Part shown: positions 1-8,608 of the stretch, in pieces
Layout: each line of letters begins with the position of its first letter
Numbering within the stretch: the stretch's first letter is position 1
Made by a program: the position numbers and the translations under genes
Notes under the pieces: generated by a model
Told to the model about the DNA's origin: nothing
Databases searched by the model: none
Seen by the model: only the letters and a program-made list of their open reading frames with translations
DNA from: Lachnospiraceae bacterium UBA1683
GTDB taxonomy: Bacteria; Bacillota; Clostridia; Lachnospirales; Lachnospiraceae
Direction: 5' to 3'
Assembly (NCBI GenBank): GCA_002320245.1
Contig: DCKD01000052.1
Span: 3,117 to 42,137 of the forward strand
Length of the DNA: 39,021 nt

Positions 1-7
1 CCTGTCA

Positions 8-26
8 GAAGGGACAGTCCCCTTCG
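8..26. repeat. GGGACAGTCCCC palindrome
   Basis: A near-perfect palindrome (core GGGACAGTCCCC, 11-22) lies just past the 3' end of the flippase-like gene. It is the reverse complement of the GGGGACTGTCCC units found three times at 14458-14515 in the leuS leader, so this is a dispersed family. Next to a minus-strand stop codon it could form a transcript-end hairpin. Cut by the window edge, so more units may lie outside. Confidence 0.7.
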
Positions 27-39
27 AAAAAACATCCGG

Positions 40-1053
40 TTACATACCTGTTTTTTTCTTTTTTGCTTTCCACACCCCCAACTGTACAATTGCGCCAAAC
101 AGAAACGGAAGTATATAAGTTGCGAATCGGTACAGGAGCATTGACGATGCAGCCGTTACTTTTCCGACCACCGGTGTAAACATCAGGACAAATACCGTTT
201 CTACCGCCCCGACTCCTCCCGGTGCCGGTATAACGCCGGCAAGTGCCGTCACCATTGCAATGACTGACAGCAGGAATGCGAAATCCGGGGAGTGAATCAT
301 ACCGAAAAGCAATGCGGGTATCAAATACCACATGGTCAGCTTTATTGCGTTAAAAAGCAGTACCTCCGCAAGTAGTTTTTTGTCTGTCAAAAGTTGCTCT
401 GCTTCTGCCCGGACGATATTTGCCTTTTCTTCCATCTCGTCTAATTTTCTGCTCCAGGACTTCCCTTTGCCATATTTATCTGCAACTATTTCTTCCGCCC
501 GAAAGGCGGCTCTGTGCAGCGGTTCACAGACGCAGATAACTATCAGCGCCACAGCCACCGCAACTGCCAGAATCACACCTAAAACCATATATTTTGCATA
601 ATCCCGATACAGTCCGTTCATTTTCGGAAAATGTGTCAGAAAACTCAGCACAAAATACAGGCAGATTGTAATTCTTTGCATTATATAGTTAATCGTAAAG
701 ATTCCAAGACTTTTTGAAACCGGGATGCCCAGTCTGCTTACATAATACATTCCGGCGGCTGCCGTTCCGCTTCCGAACGTAATTACACGATAAAAACTAT
801 AATAGAACGAGCACAAGACTCCATGATACCACGGGAACTCCCCATCACAGTTCTTTATGAGTTTTGTAATTGCGATTCCATCAAAGCAATTGTACAGAAT
901 ACTGCACAGTACAACAGCCAAAATTACCTCTCCGGATGTCCGGCACAACTCCATCCAGATATTGCTCCACGAATCTTTCAATGCAAGATACGCGATAAAA
1001 AGAATGACTGCCAGAAACACTATGTTTCTGACAGTTTTCTTTCGTTGTTTCAT
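40..1053 (-). CDS. Flippase-like / LPG synthase TM-domain membrane protein
   Basis: A 337-residue polytopic membrane protein of the lysylphosphatidylglycerol synthase transmembrane-domain family (UPF0104, flippase-like). Several hydrophobic segments are visible, and the family signature GVIPAPGGVGAVE lies in the last third. Only the membrane domain is present: the aminoacyltransferase half of true MprF is absent, so lysyl-PG synthesis should not be assumed. Members without that domain are thought to move lipids or glycans, but the substrate is unknown. A Lys/Glu-rich cytoplasmic loop lies near residues 185-225. The C-terminus is basic (KAKKKK), as expected for an inside tail. It starts 43 bases after the radical SAM gene, so the two are probably co-transcribed. 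Confidence 0.85.
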   Translation of the reverse strand: MKQRKKTVRNIVFLAVILFIAYLALKDSWSNIWMELCRTSGEVILAVVLCSILYNCFDGIAITKLIKNCDGEFPWYHGVLCSFYYSFYRVITFGSGTAAAGMYYVSRLGIPVSKSLGIFTINYIMQRITICLYFVLSFLTHFPKMNGLYRDYAKYMVLGVILAVAVAVALIVICVCEPLHRAAFRAEEIVADKYGKGKSWSRKLDEMEEKANIVRAEAEQLLTDKKLLAEVLLFNAIKLTMWYLIPALLFGMIHSPDFAFLLSVIAMVTALAGVIPAPGGVGAVETVFVLMFTPVVGKVTAASSMLLYRFATYILPFLFGAIVQLGVWKAKKKKTGM

Positions 1054-1096
1054 AATTCATCACTTACTTTCGGGATTTATTTTCCCCATATATCTG

Positions 1097-2461
1097 CTAT
1101 TTATTCCAGAGTTCTTCCGCCCTTCCTGCCCACTCTGCCGCATAAGCATCACATTTTGCACACAAATGTTCCACGCTCTCCGGTGACTGCATATCCGTTG
1201 ACTTTGCACCGGTCCGCTCTACCATTTCACGCAGTTTTTCCGGATTTTCCAACATCGGGCATGGACGCAGATGATTGTGGTTAAACGGCTGCCCGTCACG
1301 ATAAGCCATAAACAGCGGCTGACGCAATGCATCCAGCAGGCTTACCTCTTTGATATTGGCACTGGAATAGTGGATGAATACACAAGGTTCTACATCCCCG
1401 TTCGGATTGATATGGCAGTAGTTCCTTCCTCCTGCAATACATCCTCCAACGTACTCGCCGTCATTCTGGAAGTCAAATGCGAAAATCTGTTTTCCACCCG
1501 TCATACCACGGATTTCACGAATTCTGTGGTACATATATTCCCGCTGCTCTTTTGTAGGCATCAGTTCTACCGCCGCATCATTTCCAACAGGCATATAGTG
1601 GAAATACCATGCATAACGGCATCCCTTTTCGATAATCATATCGAGGAATTCATCAGATGTGACTGTGTCAATATTTGCTCTTGTATAGCAGATGGATGTT
1701 CCGAATATCTGGCCATGAGCTTTCAAAGTATCCATCGCTTTCATAACTTTGTCAAATACGCCATTTCCCCTTCTGCCATCGTTAACTTCCTCATAACCTT
1801 CCAGACTGATAGACAACGACAGGTTGCCGACGCGCTCCATTTCCTCACAGAATGCATCATCTACAAGTGTTCCGTTTGTAAATGCGTGGAATGCGCAATC
1901 GTTATGTTTCTCACAAAGCCTAATGATATCTGCCTTTCGCACAAGCGGCTCTCCACCGGTATACATATAGAAATAAATTCCCAACTCTTTTCCCTGTGTG
2001 ATGATGCTATCCAGTTCATCGTAACTTAAAGACAATGTATGCCCGTACTCTGCCGCCCAACATCCGGTACAATGCAGGTTGCAGGCACTTGTCGGATCAA
2101 TCAGAATCAGCCACGGAATATTACACTGATACTTTTCCCTTGATTCATGCATAATCTTTGTTCCGTTCAGCATCGCCTCAAATCCAAGATTCATTGCTGT
2201 TTTCTTGATGACGTTCGGACTGACTTCATCAAAAATACGGTTCACATACTGCATCCATTTTCCGTCTTTGTCCTGAATCATTCTTCTTGCCGCTTCATAA
2301 GACTCCGGTTTGAAACGGTCTTTTGCAAATCCTTCTGTCAAATCTACAATCTTCAGCAGACTTTTTTCCCTGTTTTCCGGATCCTTATTGATATACTTCA
2401 ATACTGTATCTGCTGCTGCCCCAAATGCTGCTCTCGCTGCCTGATGTTTTAAACTACTCAT
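1097..2461 (-). CDS. Radical SAM protein with SPASM-like C-terminus
   Basis: A 454-residue radical SAM enzyme. The 4Fe-4S/SAM site is the CxxxCxxC motif at Cys127, Cys131 and Cys134 (SACNLHCTGCW). A GGEP SAM-binding motif follows. The C-terminal part is Cys-rich (GGCIAGG, NYCHINPNGDVEPC, PCPML, LCAKCD), typical of SPASM/twitch domains that hold extra clusters. The first 115 residues form a helical domain before the radical SAM barrel. The substrate cannot be told from sequence. Pairing with the downstream flippase-like protein suggests envelope lipid or glycan modification (inference). The start is supported by AAGGTGAAGGG-type purines just upstream. Confidence 0.85.
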   Translation of the reverse strand: MSSLKHQAARAAFGAAADTVLKYINKDPENREKSLLKIVDLTEGFAKDRFKPESYEAARRMIQDKDGKWMQYVNRIFDEVSPNVIKKTAMNLGFEAMLNGTKIMHESREKYQCNIPWLILIDPTSACNLHCTGCWAAEYGHTLSLSYDELDSIITQGKELGIYFYMYTGGEPLVRKADIIRLCEKHNDCAFHAFTNGTLVDDAFCEEMERVGNLSLSISLEGYEEVNDGRRGNGVFDKVMKAMDTLKAHGQIFGTSICYTRANIDTVTSDEFLDMIIEKGCRYAWYFHYMPVGNDAAVELMPTKEQREYMYHRIREIRGMTGGKQIFAFDFQNDGEYVGGCIAGGRNYCHINPNGDVEPCVFIHYSSANIKEVSLLDALRQPLFMAYRDGQPFNHNHLRPCPMLENPEKLREMVERTGAKSTDMQSPESVEHLCAKCDAYAAEWAGRAEELWNK

Positions 2462-2554
2462 TTCCCTTCACCTTTCTTTTTTTCATTTGTGTTTCTATCT
2501 ATTCTTTTATTCTTGTATGCATATTAAAAAAATATTCAATTGTATACGTCCGTA

Positions 2555-3139
2555 TCAACATCCATAATATATTGTACGGATAATCAGCTCTACCCCGCCG
2601 AACAGCAGGATACATCCGCCGATGGACACGGCTTTCCGCTTAAACTGACATCCCATCCAATAGCCAATTGACACGCCGAGAAGAACAAATGCGCACGTGA
2701 CAATTCCAATCACAAGTATCATGACAAAAAAATCAATCTGCAAGAATCCAAATCCGATACCTGCCAGAAATGAATCGAGACTTGTAATACATGCCCAGAT
2801 GATAATCTGCTTTGTATCTACCAGCTCTTCTTTTCGTTCTTCTGTCGGTTTTTCTCTTGTTGCTTTAACAATCATATATATTCCGAGCCCGAGAAATATA
2901 ACAATCGAAAAACCATTTGACCTTTTTGCCGCATCCTCTGCCAGACTTGCAATTGCCGGAATGCTCGTAAGCATATTTCCAAGCAGCATACTGATTACCT
3001 GCCAGGTTGTAAAAATACCGCACAGTTTGATCATATTCTGCTTTTTTATTTCGGGCATAACAGCACCCTTACTTAAAGCATATGCAAAGACATCCATCGA
3101 CAGTCCCGTCGAAATAATAAGAATTTCAACAAAGCCCAA
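2555..3139 (-). CDS. MntP-family putative manganese efflux protein (TTG start)
   Basis: A 194-residue membrane protein resembling MntP/DUF204 exporters: two repeats of about three helices, each with an acidic residue in its first helix (GLSMDVFAYALSKGA near the N-terminus and SLDSFLAGIGFGF near residue 120). In MntP such aspartates are needed for Mn(II) export. The start is taken as TTG at 3139 because an AGGGAG ribosome site lies 8-9 bases upstream; the first in-frame ATG is 15 codons in and would cut helix 1. The linker between the repeats is charged. No yybP-ykoY manganese riboswitch is apparent upstream. A second distant relative of the fold is encoded at 15430. Confidence 0.75.
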   Translation of the reverse strand: MGFVEILIISTGLSMDVFAYALSKGAVMPEIKKQNMIKLCGIFTTWQVISMLLGNMLTSIPAIASLAEDAAKRSNGFSIVIFLGLGIYMIVKATREKPTEERKEELVDTKQIIIWACITSLDSFLAGIGFGFLQIDFFVMILVIGIVTCAFVLLGVSIGYWMGCQFKRKAVSIGGCILLFGGVELIIRTIYYGC

Positions 3140-3292
3140 CCTGTTATTCTCCCTTCCGTCTCGTTCTATCTGACCTCCTTATTTTAACAGTATTTTCGGG
3201 CTTTTTGAAATATTCATCAAGTTTGAAATGTACTGTATCAGGCACATTTTTATTGTAATGTCTGTTTTAAATTACAATTTCTGAAAATTGTA

Positions 3293-3380
3293 GCCTGTAA
3301 AAATATCGTACACAAAAAATCGCACGGAACATATAGCACGCAAAAATATACCACGTAAAAATATAGCATGTAAAAATATA
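3293..3380. repeat. Degenerate 15-bp tandem repeat upstream of TetR gene
   Basis: Six successive units near the form GCAYGTAAAAATATA: 3293-3307, two 14-base degenerate units at 3308-3335, then three good ones at 3336-3350, 3351-3365 and 3366-3380. A related half (GGAAATATAGCCTGC) recurs near 3453-3467. The array lies about 100 bases upstream of the TetR-gene promoter in the otherwise empty stretch 3140-3556. It is AT-rich and non-coding; minus-strand frames through it only give a YIF-type low-complexity peptide. It could be a multi-site operator or slippage product. Confidence 0.7.
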
Positions 3381-3476
3381 GCAACCGGAAGAACTGATGT
3401 CTGGTAACCAGCGAAGACGCACAAAATGCGAATATGCAGAAATGTAATACACGGAAATATAGCCTGCAAGAAATAT

Positions 3477-3504
3477 TTGAAAAATACAAAAAATGTGGTA
3501 TACT
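3477..3504 (+). promoter_or_regulatory. Promoter of TetR-family gene
   Basis: TTGAAA at 3477-3482 and TATACT at 3499-3504 with a 16-base spacer and a TGG extended -10. The start codon at 3557 follows about 45 bases after the expected transcription start, with an AAAGGAGA ribosome site at 3539-3546. Confidence 0.65.
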
Positions 3505-3556
3505 GAGCCCATGTGAAAAGATTGTTTGCATTTTAACGAAAGGAGAACCGATTTAT

Positions 3557-4129
3557 ATGGAGTACAAAAAAGAACTGACGAAGAATCTGTTGACTGCATC
3601 TTTCAAAGAACTTGTTCTTCAGGTTCCCTTCGAAAAGATTACGATTAAAATGATTACCGATGGCGCAGGGGTGATACGCCCCACCTTTTACAAACATTTC
3701 CAGGATAAATACGAAGTGTTGGAATGGATTCTTCAGACCGAAATCAAATCTAAGATTCAGGTATTAATTGACAATAATATGCAGGAAGACATCTTCCGTC
3801 TCCTGTGCAATTGTTTAGAAAAAGACCGGGCATTCTACAGGAAAGCATATGAAATTAAAGGGCAGAATTCCTTTGAAGATATCATGAGTGATTACTTATA
3901 CACCCTGTTCCTCCAGTTACTGTCCAAATACCCGCTGAAGTCCCCGGACAAACTGGCTTTTCTGACGAAAGAAGCTATTGCACGTTTCTATACATTTGGG
4001 CTGGCTGATTCACTGAAATACTGGATTTCGCAGGATGCTCTTATCCCTGCAAAAGATATCAACGCCGCTTACAGCTATATAATCCGCAATTCCATTCTGG
4101 ATATTCTGGATTATCCACAAAAGAAATGA
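3557..4129 (+). CDS. TetR/AcrR-family transcriptional regulator
   Basis: A 190-residue regulator. The N-terminal TetR-type helix-turn-helix spans roughly residues 8-55, with the typical motif FEKITIKMITDGAG and the recognition-helix end RPTFYKHFQDK. The C-terminal half is all-helical and resembles the TetR_C_8 / DhaS-like ligand domain. The reading frame is open upstream to 3434, but the start at 3557 is preferred: it has a good ribosome site, and the upstream residues overlap the promoter. It faces away from the MntP-like gene and converges on the metallophosphoesterase. Its target is unknown; autoregulation through the upstream AT-rich repeats is possible but unproven. Confidence 0.85.
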   Translation: MEYKKELTKNLLTASFKELVLQVPFEKITIKMITDGAGVIRPTFYKHFQDKYEVLEWILQTEIKSKIQVLIDNNMQEDIFRLLCNCLEKDRAFYRKAYEIKGQNSFEDIMSDYLYTLFLQLLSKYPLKSPDKLAFLTKEAIARFYTFGLADSLKYWISQDALIPAKDINAAYSYIIRNSILDILDYPQKK

Positions 4130-4148
4130 ACCGCACATCTACCATAAA

Positions 4149-4181
4149 GGATTCATTTTCAAAATTCATTGAAAATGGATC
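4149..4181. terminator. Hairpin between convergent genes
   Basis: GGATTCATTTTC and GAAAATGGATCC form a 12-bp stem with one mismatch and a 10-base loop. It covers the stop codon of the minus-strand metallophosphoesterase and follows the TetR gene. The U-tract is poor, so termination is likely but weakly supported. Confidence 0.4.
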
Positions 4182-5359
4182 CTGATATTGCAGATTTCAC
4201 TCTTTGTCCCCACCCGCATGTCCGGCCCGAATACACCGATTCCAGAAGTTACAATATTATGCATCTGATTTTTTTTCAAATACCCGCATGGATTTTCCCA
4301 AAATAAATGAATTAACAGATTTCCCGGAAACATCTGACCGTCATGTGTATGCCCACATAAATCCACATCTGCTCCCGCATCCGCAAGCTCCTGAAGTTCT
4401 CTCGGCTCATGGTCCAGGACAAGAATCGGTTTCTCCCGATTCAAATCCACTGTGATTTCTTCCGGTGTCTTCCTTGTATCTATGCCTCGCCCCGGCCGTT
4501 CATAATCTGCACGTCCACACAGATAAAAAGAATCTTCTATCAGCACTGTCTCATCCCTCAGCAATTGGATTCCCGATTTTTTCACAAATTCATCCATCCG
4601 CGGATTGCTCTCTTTTTTCTTCCCCTTTTTGCTGAATGTAAATCCGGCGAGAACCGGTTCTTCAATATCGTGATTTCCATAACAGGCATAGACTCCATAC
4701 CTCGACCGGATTCCGGAAAGTGTGCACTCCAACTGTTCCGGGTTTCTCAATGCCTCATATTCATTATCAAAAATATCTCCTGCAATCAGTACAATATCCG
4801 GGCTCTGTCTGTTGATTTTCTCTACCATCTGTTTCATATGCCAGTTTCCGATATTATATCCAAGATGCAAATCTGCAACAAGTACCACATTCAGTTCATC
4901 CAGTTTTCCGCCATCTTTCTCCACAGATACTTCATAATCAGTTGTCCGGATACAATGTGCTGTCACAATTCCGGTTACCGTAAACACAAGAATAACCGCA
5001 AAGCAGACTGCCCCCACCGCCGCATGCCCGGCCGGTGAAAATAATAGTTCTTTGTGCTGGAATCGCAATCTTTTGCAGATAAGCCGCAGCAAATCTGCAA
5101 CACCGATTGTCAGAATCAGGTACATCAGAGTTCCAAGCCAGTAATTACTGATTCGTTTTACCCATGTACGAAACAACGAAGCCGGAGAGCCAAACGCAAT
5201 CAGAATACTAAATACAAGAAGCGTATACACAATTCCCATAGACACCCTTGTCCATTTCGTCTGAAACAGCCAATGGCATGCTCCCATCCACCGAATCGCA
5301 CGCACCCAGATATAGAAACAAAATAACAGGTATACCGGTGCCAAAAATATTGCAATCAT
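4166..5359 (-). CDS. Membrane-anchored metallophosphoesterase (YkuE/YaeI-like)
   Basis: A 397-residue protein with four or so N-terminal transmembrane segments (to about residue 140), then a calcineurin-like phosphoesterase domain. Metal-ligand motifs are complete: VADLHLG (Asp163, His165), AGDIFDN (Asp195), GNHD (228-231) and GHTHDGQMFPG near residue 336. Relatives such as B. subtilis YkuE are two-metal phosphatases acting on the outer envelope side; the substrate here is not known. The start at 5359 fits GGAGGAACAG upstream. It stands alone as a transcript, divergent from nothing and convergent with the TetR gene. Confidence 0.85.
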   Translation of the reverse strand: MIAIFLAPVYLLFCFYIWVRAIRWMGACHWLFQTKWTRVSMGIVYTLLVFSILIAFGSPASLFRTWVKRISNYWLGTLMYLILTIGVADLLRLICKRLRFQHKELLFSPAGHAAVGAVCFAVILVFTVTGIVTAHCIRTTDYEVSVEKDGGKLDELNVVLVADLHLGYNIGNWHMKQMVEKINRQSPDIVLIAGDIFDNEYEALRNPEQLECTLSGIRSRYGVYACYGNHDIEEPVLAGFTFSKKGKKKESNPRMDEFVKKSGIQLLRDETVLIEDSFYLCGRADYERPGRGIDTRKTPEEITVDLNREKPILVLDHEPRELQELADAGADVDLCGHTHDGQMFPGNLLIHLFWENPCGYLKKNQMHNIVTSGIGVFGPDMRVGTKSEICNIRIHFQ

Positions 5360-5454
5360 TTCTGTTCCTCCTTCTCTCTTTCTGTCTTATCTGCCCATCT
5401 TCCCAATCAGAAACCATGAACTAATTATATCAATACAAATCACCCATTGTAAAG

Positions 5455-6202
5455 CTAATGGACTTGCCGCCGCACTTTTTCAGCCGGAATGTACAGAAAT
5501 ATTTGAAAATATTTTTCATCCGTTTGTATCTCCATATTTCCTCCGTGCCGTTTTACAATTTCCTGAATACTTCTAAGTCCGAATCCATGATGCAGCCGGT
5601 CAATATGCTCCACCTTCTGTGCATTCACCAAATATCTTTGGTGAATACGGACAAACCCTGCCTCCAACTGTTTTTCAATTGAATCGAGTTTTTCGTAAAA
5701 TGAGTATTCCCCCTTATCCGTAACCAGCGTGACCTTTCTCCTGTCACTGTAAAAATATAAAATATCATGGACTGAAAAGCGATAACTGCCTTCCGTATTT
5801 TTAAAAGTAAATGTCTCGTCTGCTTCCTGCAACATTATCTTCCGGATTCGCCCGAATAATTCTCCCAGTTTTTCCGTATCTGTTTCATTAGATAATCCAC
5901 CGCCCCCACGCTATACCCGTCAAACACATAATCTGCATATCCGGTTACAAATACAATAATCAGATTCCTGTCAAACTCACGGATACGCCGTGCAGTGTCG
6001 ATTCCGCTCATTCCGTCCATCTCCATATCCAGAAACAGTATATCAATTTCCCCCGGATGTTTTTGCAGCCAGTTTGCGGCACTGTTTCCCGATGAAAATT
6101 CTAAACTATTTTCTCTGAGTCTTCATATATCACCTGTTCCAATTGTATAAAAAGCGCATCTCTCGCAGTTCGTTCATCATCACATAACACAATCCTAAGC
6201 AT
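5455..6202 (-). pseudogene. LytTR response regulator, frameshifted and fused to kinase tail
   Basis: A broken two-component locus. From the ATG at 6202 the receiver begins normally (MLRIVLCDDERTARDAL), then hits a stop; a one-base loss near 6117-6122 shifts the frame into a segment containing LFLDMEMDGMSG (phospho-acceptor Asp). A second one-base loss near 5888 hits the receiver's conserved Lys-Pro: the frame reads YLMKQI where inserting one C gives YLMKPDTEKLGELF. The frame from 5835 then runs through a LytTR DNA-binding domain (HDILYFYSDRRKVTLV, FVRIHQRYLVNAQKVEHIDR) and abruptly continues as HGFGLRSIQEIVKRHGG, the G-box end of a GHKL histidine kinase. A deletion has therefore joined regulator and kinase tail. 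Non-functional. Confidence 0.85.
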
Positions 6203-6238
6203 ACGGTTTCCCCTCGTCTTTTTTCTATCACTATTGTG

Positions 6239-6335
6239 CCATGATTCCGCTTCGCTTCACCATGTTTCACGCACATTCGCCAAATGTCTGCTCCACAGCC
6301 GCCTGGCTCATTGTGTCCGTGTATATTATACCATG
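6239..6335 (-). repeat. Dispersed ~92-bp repeat, solitary copy
   Basis: This stretch matches the tandem units at 32626-32868: a CCATGATT...CACCATG hairpin (6239-6264), then TTCGCCAAATGTCTGCTCC (6276 on), GGCTCATTGTGT and TATATTATACCATG. Read on the minus strand it holds an extended -10 (TGG-TATAAT, 6325-6330) pointing at the response-regulator start at 6202. It includes stem-loops GCC...GGC and CATGG...CCATG. It sits immediately upstream of a minus-strand gene, like the array at mgsA. Confidence 0.85.
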
Positions 6336-6388
6336 CCCGCGAGCGCACTGTACATGATTCTTTCGGATGCTGCGCATATCTCCACTGC

Positions 6389-6471
6389 CAAACTTTACAT
6401 GAGAGCCCCCAAACTTTACATTTTTTGCATGATGTTTTCAAAAATTACATTCCGGATGCCAAAGTTTACAT
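6389..6471. promoter_or_regulatory. Four CAAACTTTACAT boxes, probable LytTR operators
   Basis: Near-identical 12-mers start at 6389 (CAAACTTTACAT), 6410 (same), 6439 (CAAAAATTACAT) and 6460 (CAAAGTTTACAT). Spacings are 21, 29 and 21, so they form two pairs each separated by two helical turns, the arrangement bound by LytTR dimers. The reverse complement (AAAGTTTGG) is close to the general LytTR half-site. A -10 (TATGCT, 6496-6501) for the ABC genes follows at the distance expected of an activator-dependent promoter with no good -35. Confidence 0.65.
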
Positions 6472-6538
6472 ACCAGAATTTTCTTCCGTTTCTTTTATGC
6501 TATATTCAACTCAGAAAAAAGAAAGACAGGTGAATTCT

Positions 6539-7040
6539 ATGTTATATGTTAAAAATCTTCACAAATCTTATCAGGTTGGGAAAAAGCAGTATCCGGTCCT
6601 GAAAGGAATCAGCTTACATGTCGCACAGGGAGAATTTGTGGCAGTGATGGGGCCTTCCGGTTCAGGAAAAAGTACGCTTTTGAACTTTTTCATGCTACAT
6701 CCCCTTTGAGCAGGGTACTATCTCCCTTGGCGGCACGAACCTTGCCGGGCTGGATGAAACCGCACTTGCAAAAGTCCGGAATGAAAACCTCGGATTCATA
6801 TTTCAGGATTTTATTCTGCTGGACGGACTGACCATCCGGGAAAATATACTTGTTCCACGGATAATTCAGGGAACAGTCGGCAGTGCTGGGGAACAACTGG
6901 CTGATAAACTGTTATCGCTATTCGGAATCGACCATATCCGGAACAAATATCCGGCAGAAGTATCCGGCGGAGAACGCCAGAGGACAGCAGTTGCCAGAAG
7001 TCTAATTAACAACCCGCTCAATCAAAGAAATGAGTGGTGA
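6539..7040 (+). pseudogene. ABC transporter ATPase, frameshifted, Walker B deleted
   Basis: Begins as an MacB/BceA-type ATPase (MLYVKNLHKSYQVGKKQYPV) with a perfect Walker A GPSGSGKST at residues 38-46. After STLLNFF the frame stops at 6709; shifting frame near 6685-6695 recovers PFEQGTISLGGTNLAGLDE, the Q-loop (GFIFQDFILLDGL) and the ABC signature VSGGERQR. Soon after (ARSLINNPL, about 7020) the homology ends and six unrelated codons run to a stop at 7040. Walker B, the D-loop, the switch His and everything beyond are missing. Not functional. Partner of the permease pseudogene that begins at 7044. Confidence 0.85.
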
Positions 7041-7043
7041 TGA

Positions 7044-8597
7044 ATGCAAAAATTAGAACAAAAATTACAAAAAGCGGACCGAAAACAGGCAATTTTGTAT
7101 CTCTTCTGTAATTTCGTTTCGCTCATGCTGATTTCCGCTTACTCTGCAATGATGTTATCGCCAACTGTGAAAAACGTACTGCCGGAGGGAGGAGACAGCC
7201 GTAAGCAGATGACGGCAATTTTCATACTGGCAATTTTCATACTGGCACTGTTCGGCTGTGTTGTATTTACCATCTATGCCGCAAGTCTTTTCTTTCGGAA
7301 AAAGGCCCGGCAATTAGGTACACTAATGGCACTCGGCGCATCTCGGAAACGTCTCGCACCGGGACTTTTCCGGGAGGTATTCACACTGAGCAGCCTTTCA
7401 TCCCTTGCCGGTATACTGATGGGATTTCCGTTTATTTGGCTGCTTTGGACGCTGTTCCGCCTGCTAATAGTTGATAGTGACGAGATGGCTCTGCGGCTCG
7501 ACCTTCGCTGCCTGTTTATCTCTGCCCTGTTTTTTCTCCTTGTGGTAGTATTTTCCTGCCTGACGGCATACCGCTATCTCCAAAAAAAAACATCTATATG
7601 GATATATTCAGTGCATATCCTCCTGCGTGGCTCAATATCACATATGCCCCGGTATTTATCGGATTGTACATGATTATACTGCACACAGTCGTTCACGGAT
7701 GGGGATTCCGCAAAAATTCCAGAAGTATGATGAAATTTCAAGGACGTCAGACCGTCAACAACCTGTTGGTCAGTACTGTACTGATTGCAGGAGCATGTTT
7801 CGGAACCTTCTATATCCCAATGCTCGGAACCGGACAGATTGTTGACACACAGAACCGTCCCTTTGACTATGCATTCCATTTCCGTGCCGACCAGAATGTT
7901 CCATCCGCAGATGATATGGCATCACTTGCCGGAAAATATAACCTGGAATTGAAAGACCGGAAAATGGGAGAATACCTTCTGCTTGCCCTTGATGGAAATA
8001 CACAGGTAGAAGATGATAATAACGCTTTCCACTATGAATACCGTCCGCTCCTACAACAGGGAAAGTTCCTGTCTGAGAGCACCTTTTCCCACATGACCGG
8101 ACAGAATATTGACATCCGACCCGGAACTTACCGTGCAGTCTCCAATGCAGATGAAAGATTCCACAAATTTTCGTTCCTATTGGACGTATATGCCGAAAAT
8201 CCGAATTCTGGACAAAAATGATTTTCTGCAAAGCTTTGCTGTTTTCCTTATGATGTTTCTGTTCATTGCAATTGTCTGTATACTGGCTGCACTTGTCATT
8301 AGTTACACCCGCTGCCAGACCATTGCCCTGAACAACCGATACATCTTCGACGACCTGAAACGGCTCGGTGCCTCCCCTGCCTTTCTCAAGAAAGAGGTGA
8401 GATACCAATGCGGCAATGTGTTTAAGATTCCTTCCATTGTCGGCATGACTGCCATATACCTACTGTACTGCATGGTAATGTATGCAAACGACGGAAAATT
8501 GGTATCTTCCGAAATATATGGATTGACTGTATGTCTCGTCACACTGTTTCTGATTGCAAGAACCGTACGTGCAATCTGCCATCAGCTTGGAATATAG
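7044..8597 (+). pseudogene. FtsX-type ABC permease, multiply frameshifted
   Basis: A MacB/FtsX/BceB-like permease in three frames. 7044 to about 7580 gives the N-terminal helix, a membrane segment pair and the cytoplasmic motif QLGTLMALGASRKRL. The frame breaks at a run of nine A (about 7581-7589); the next frame (from about 7595) carries AYPPAWLNITYAPVFIGLY, MMKFQGRQTVNNLL and a long extracellular part to about 8175. A further one-base break there moves into the frame of YWTYMPKIRILDKNDFLQSF, ending with DDLKRLGASPAFLKKE and a C-terminal helix at 8597. About 518 codons remain; compared with what I recall of this family, a segment after the first break seems missing (inference). Confidence 0.85.
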
Positions 8598-8608
8598 CTA
8601 TATAGCTA

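Noticed and set aside
3140..3290. Manganese (yybP-ykoY) riboswitch before the MntP-like gene
   Set aside because: I could not find the conserved loops; the leader is short and AT-rich.
3250..3599. Minus-strand open frames rich in Tyr-Ile-Phe
   Set aside because: They are read through the 15-bp AT-rich tandem repeat and the TetR promoter; no ribosome site and low-complexity product.
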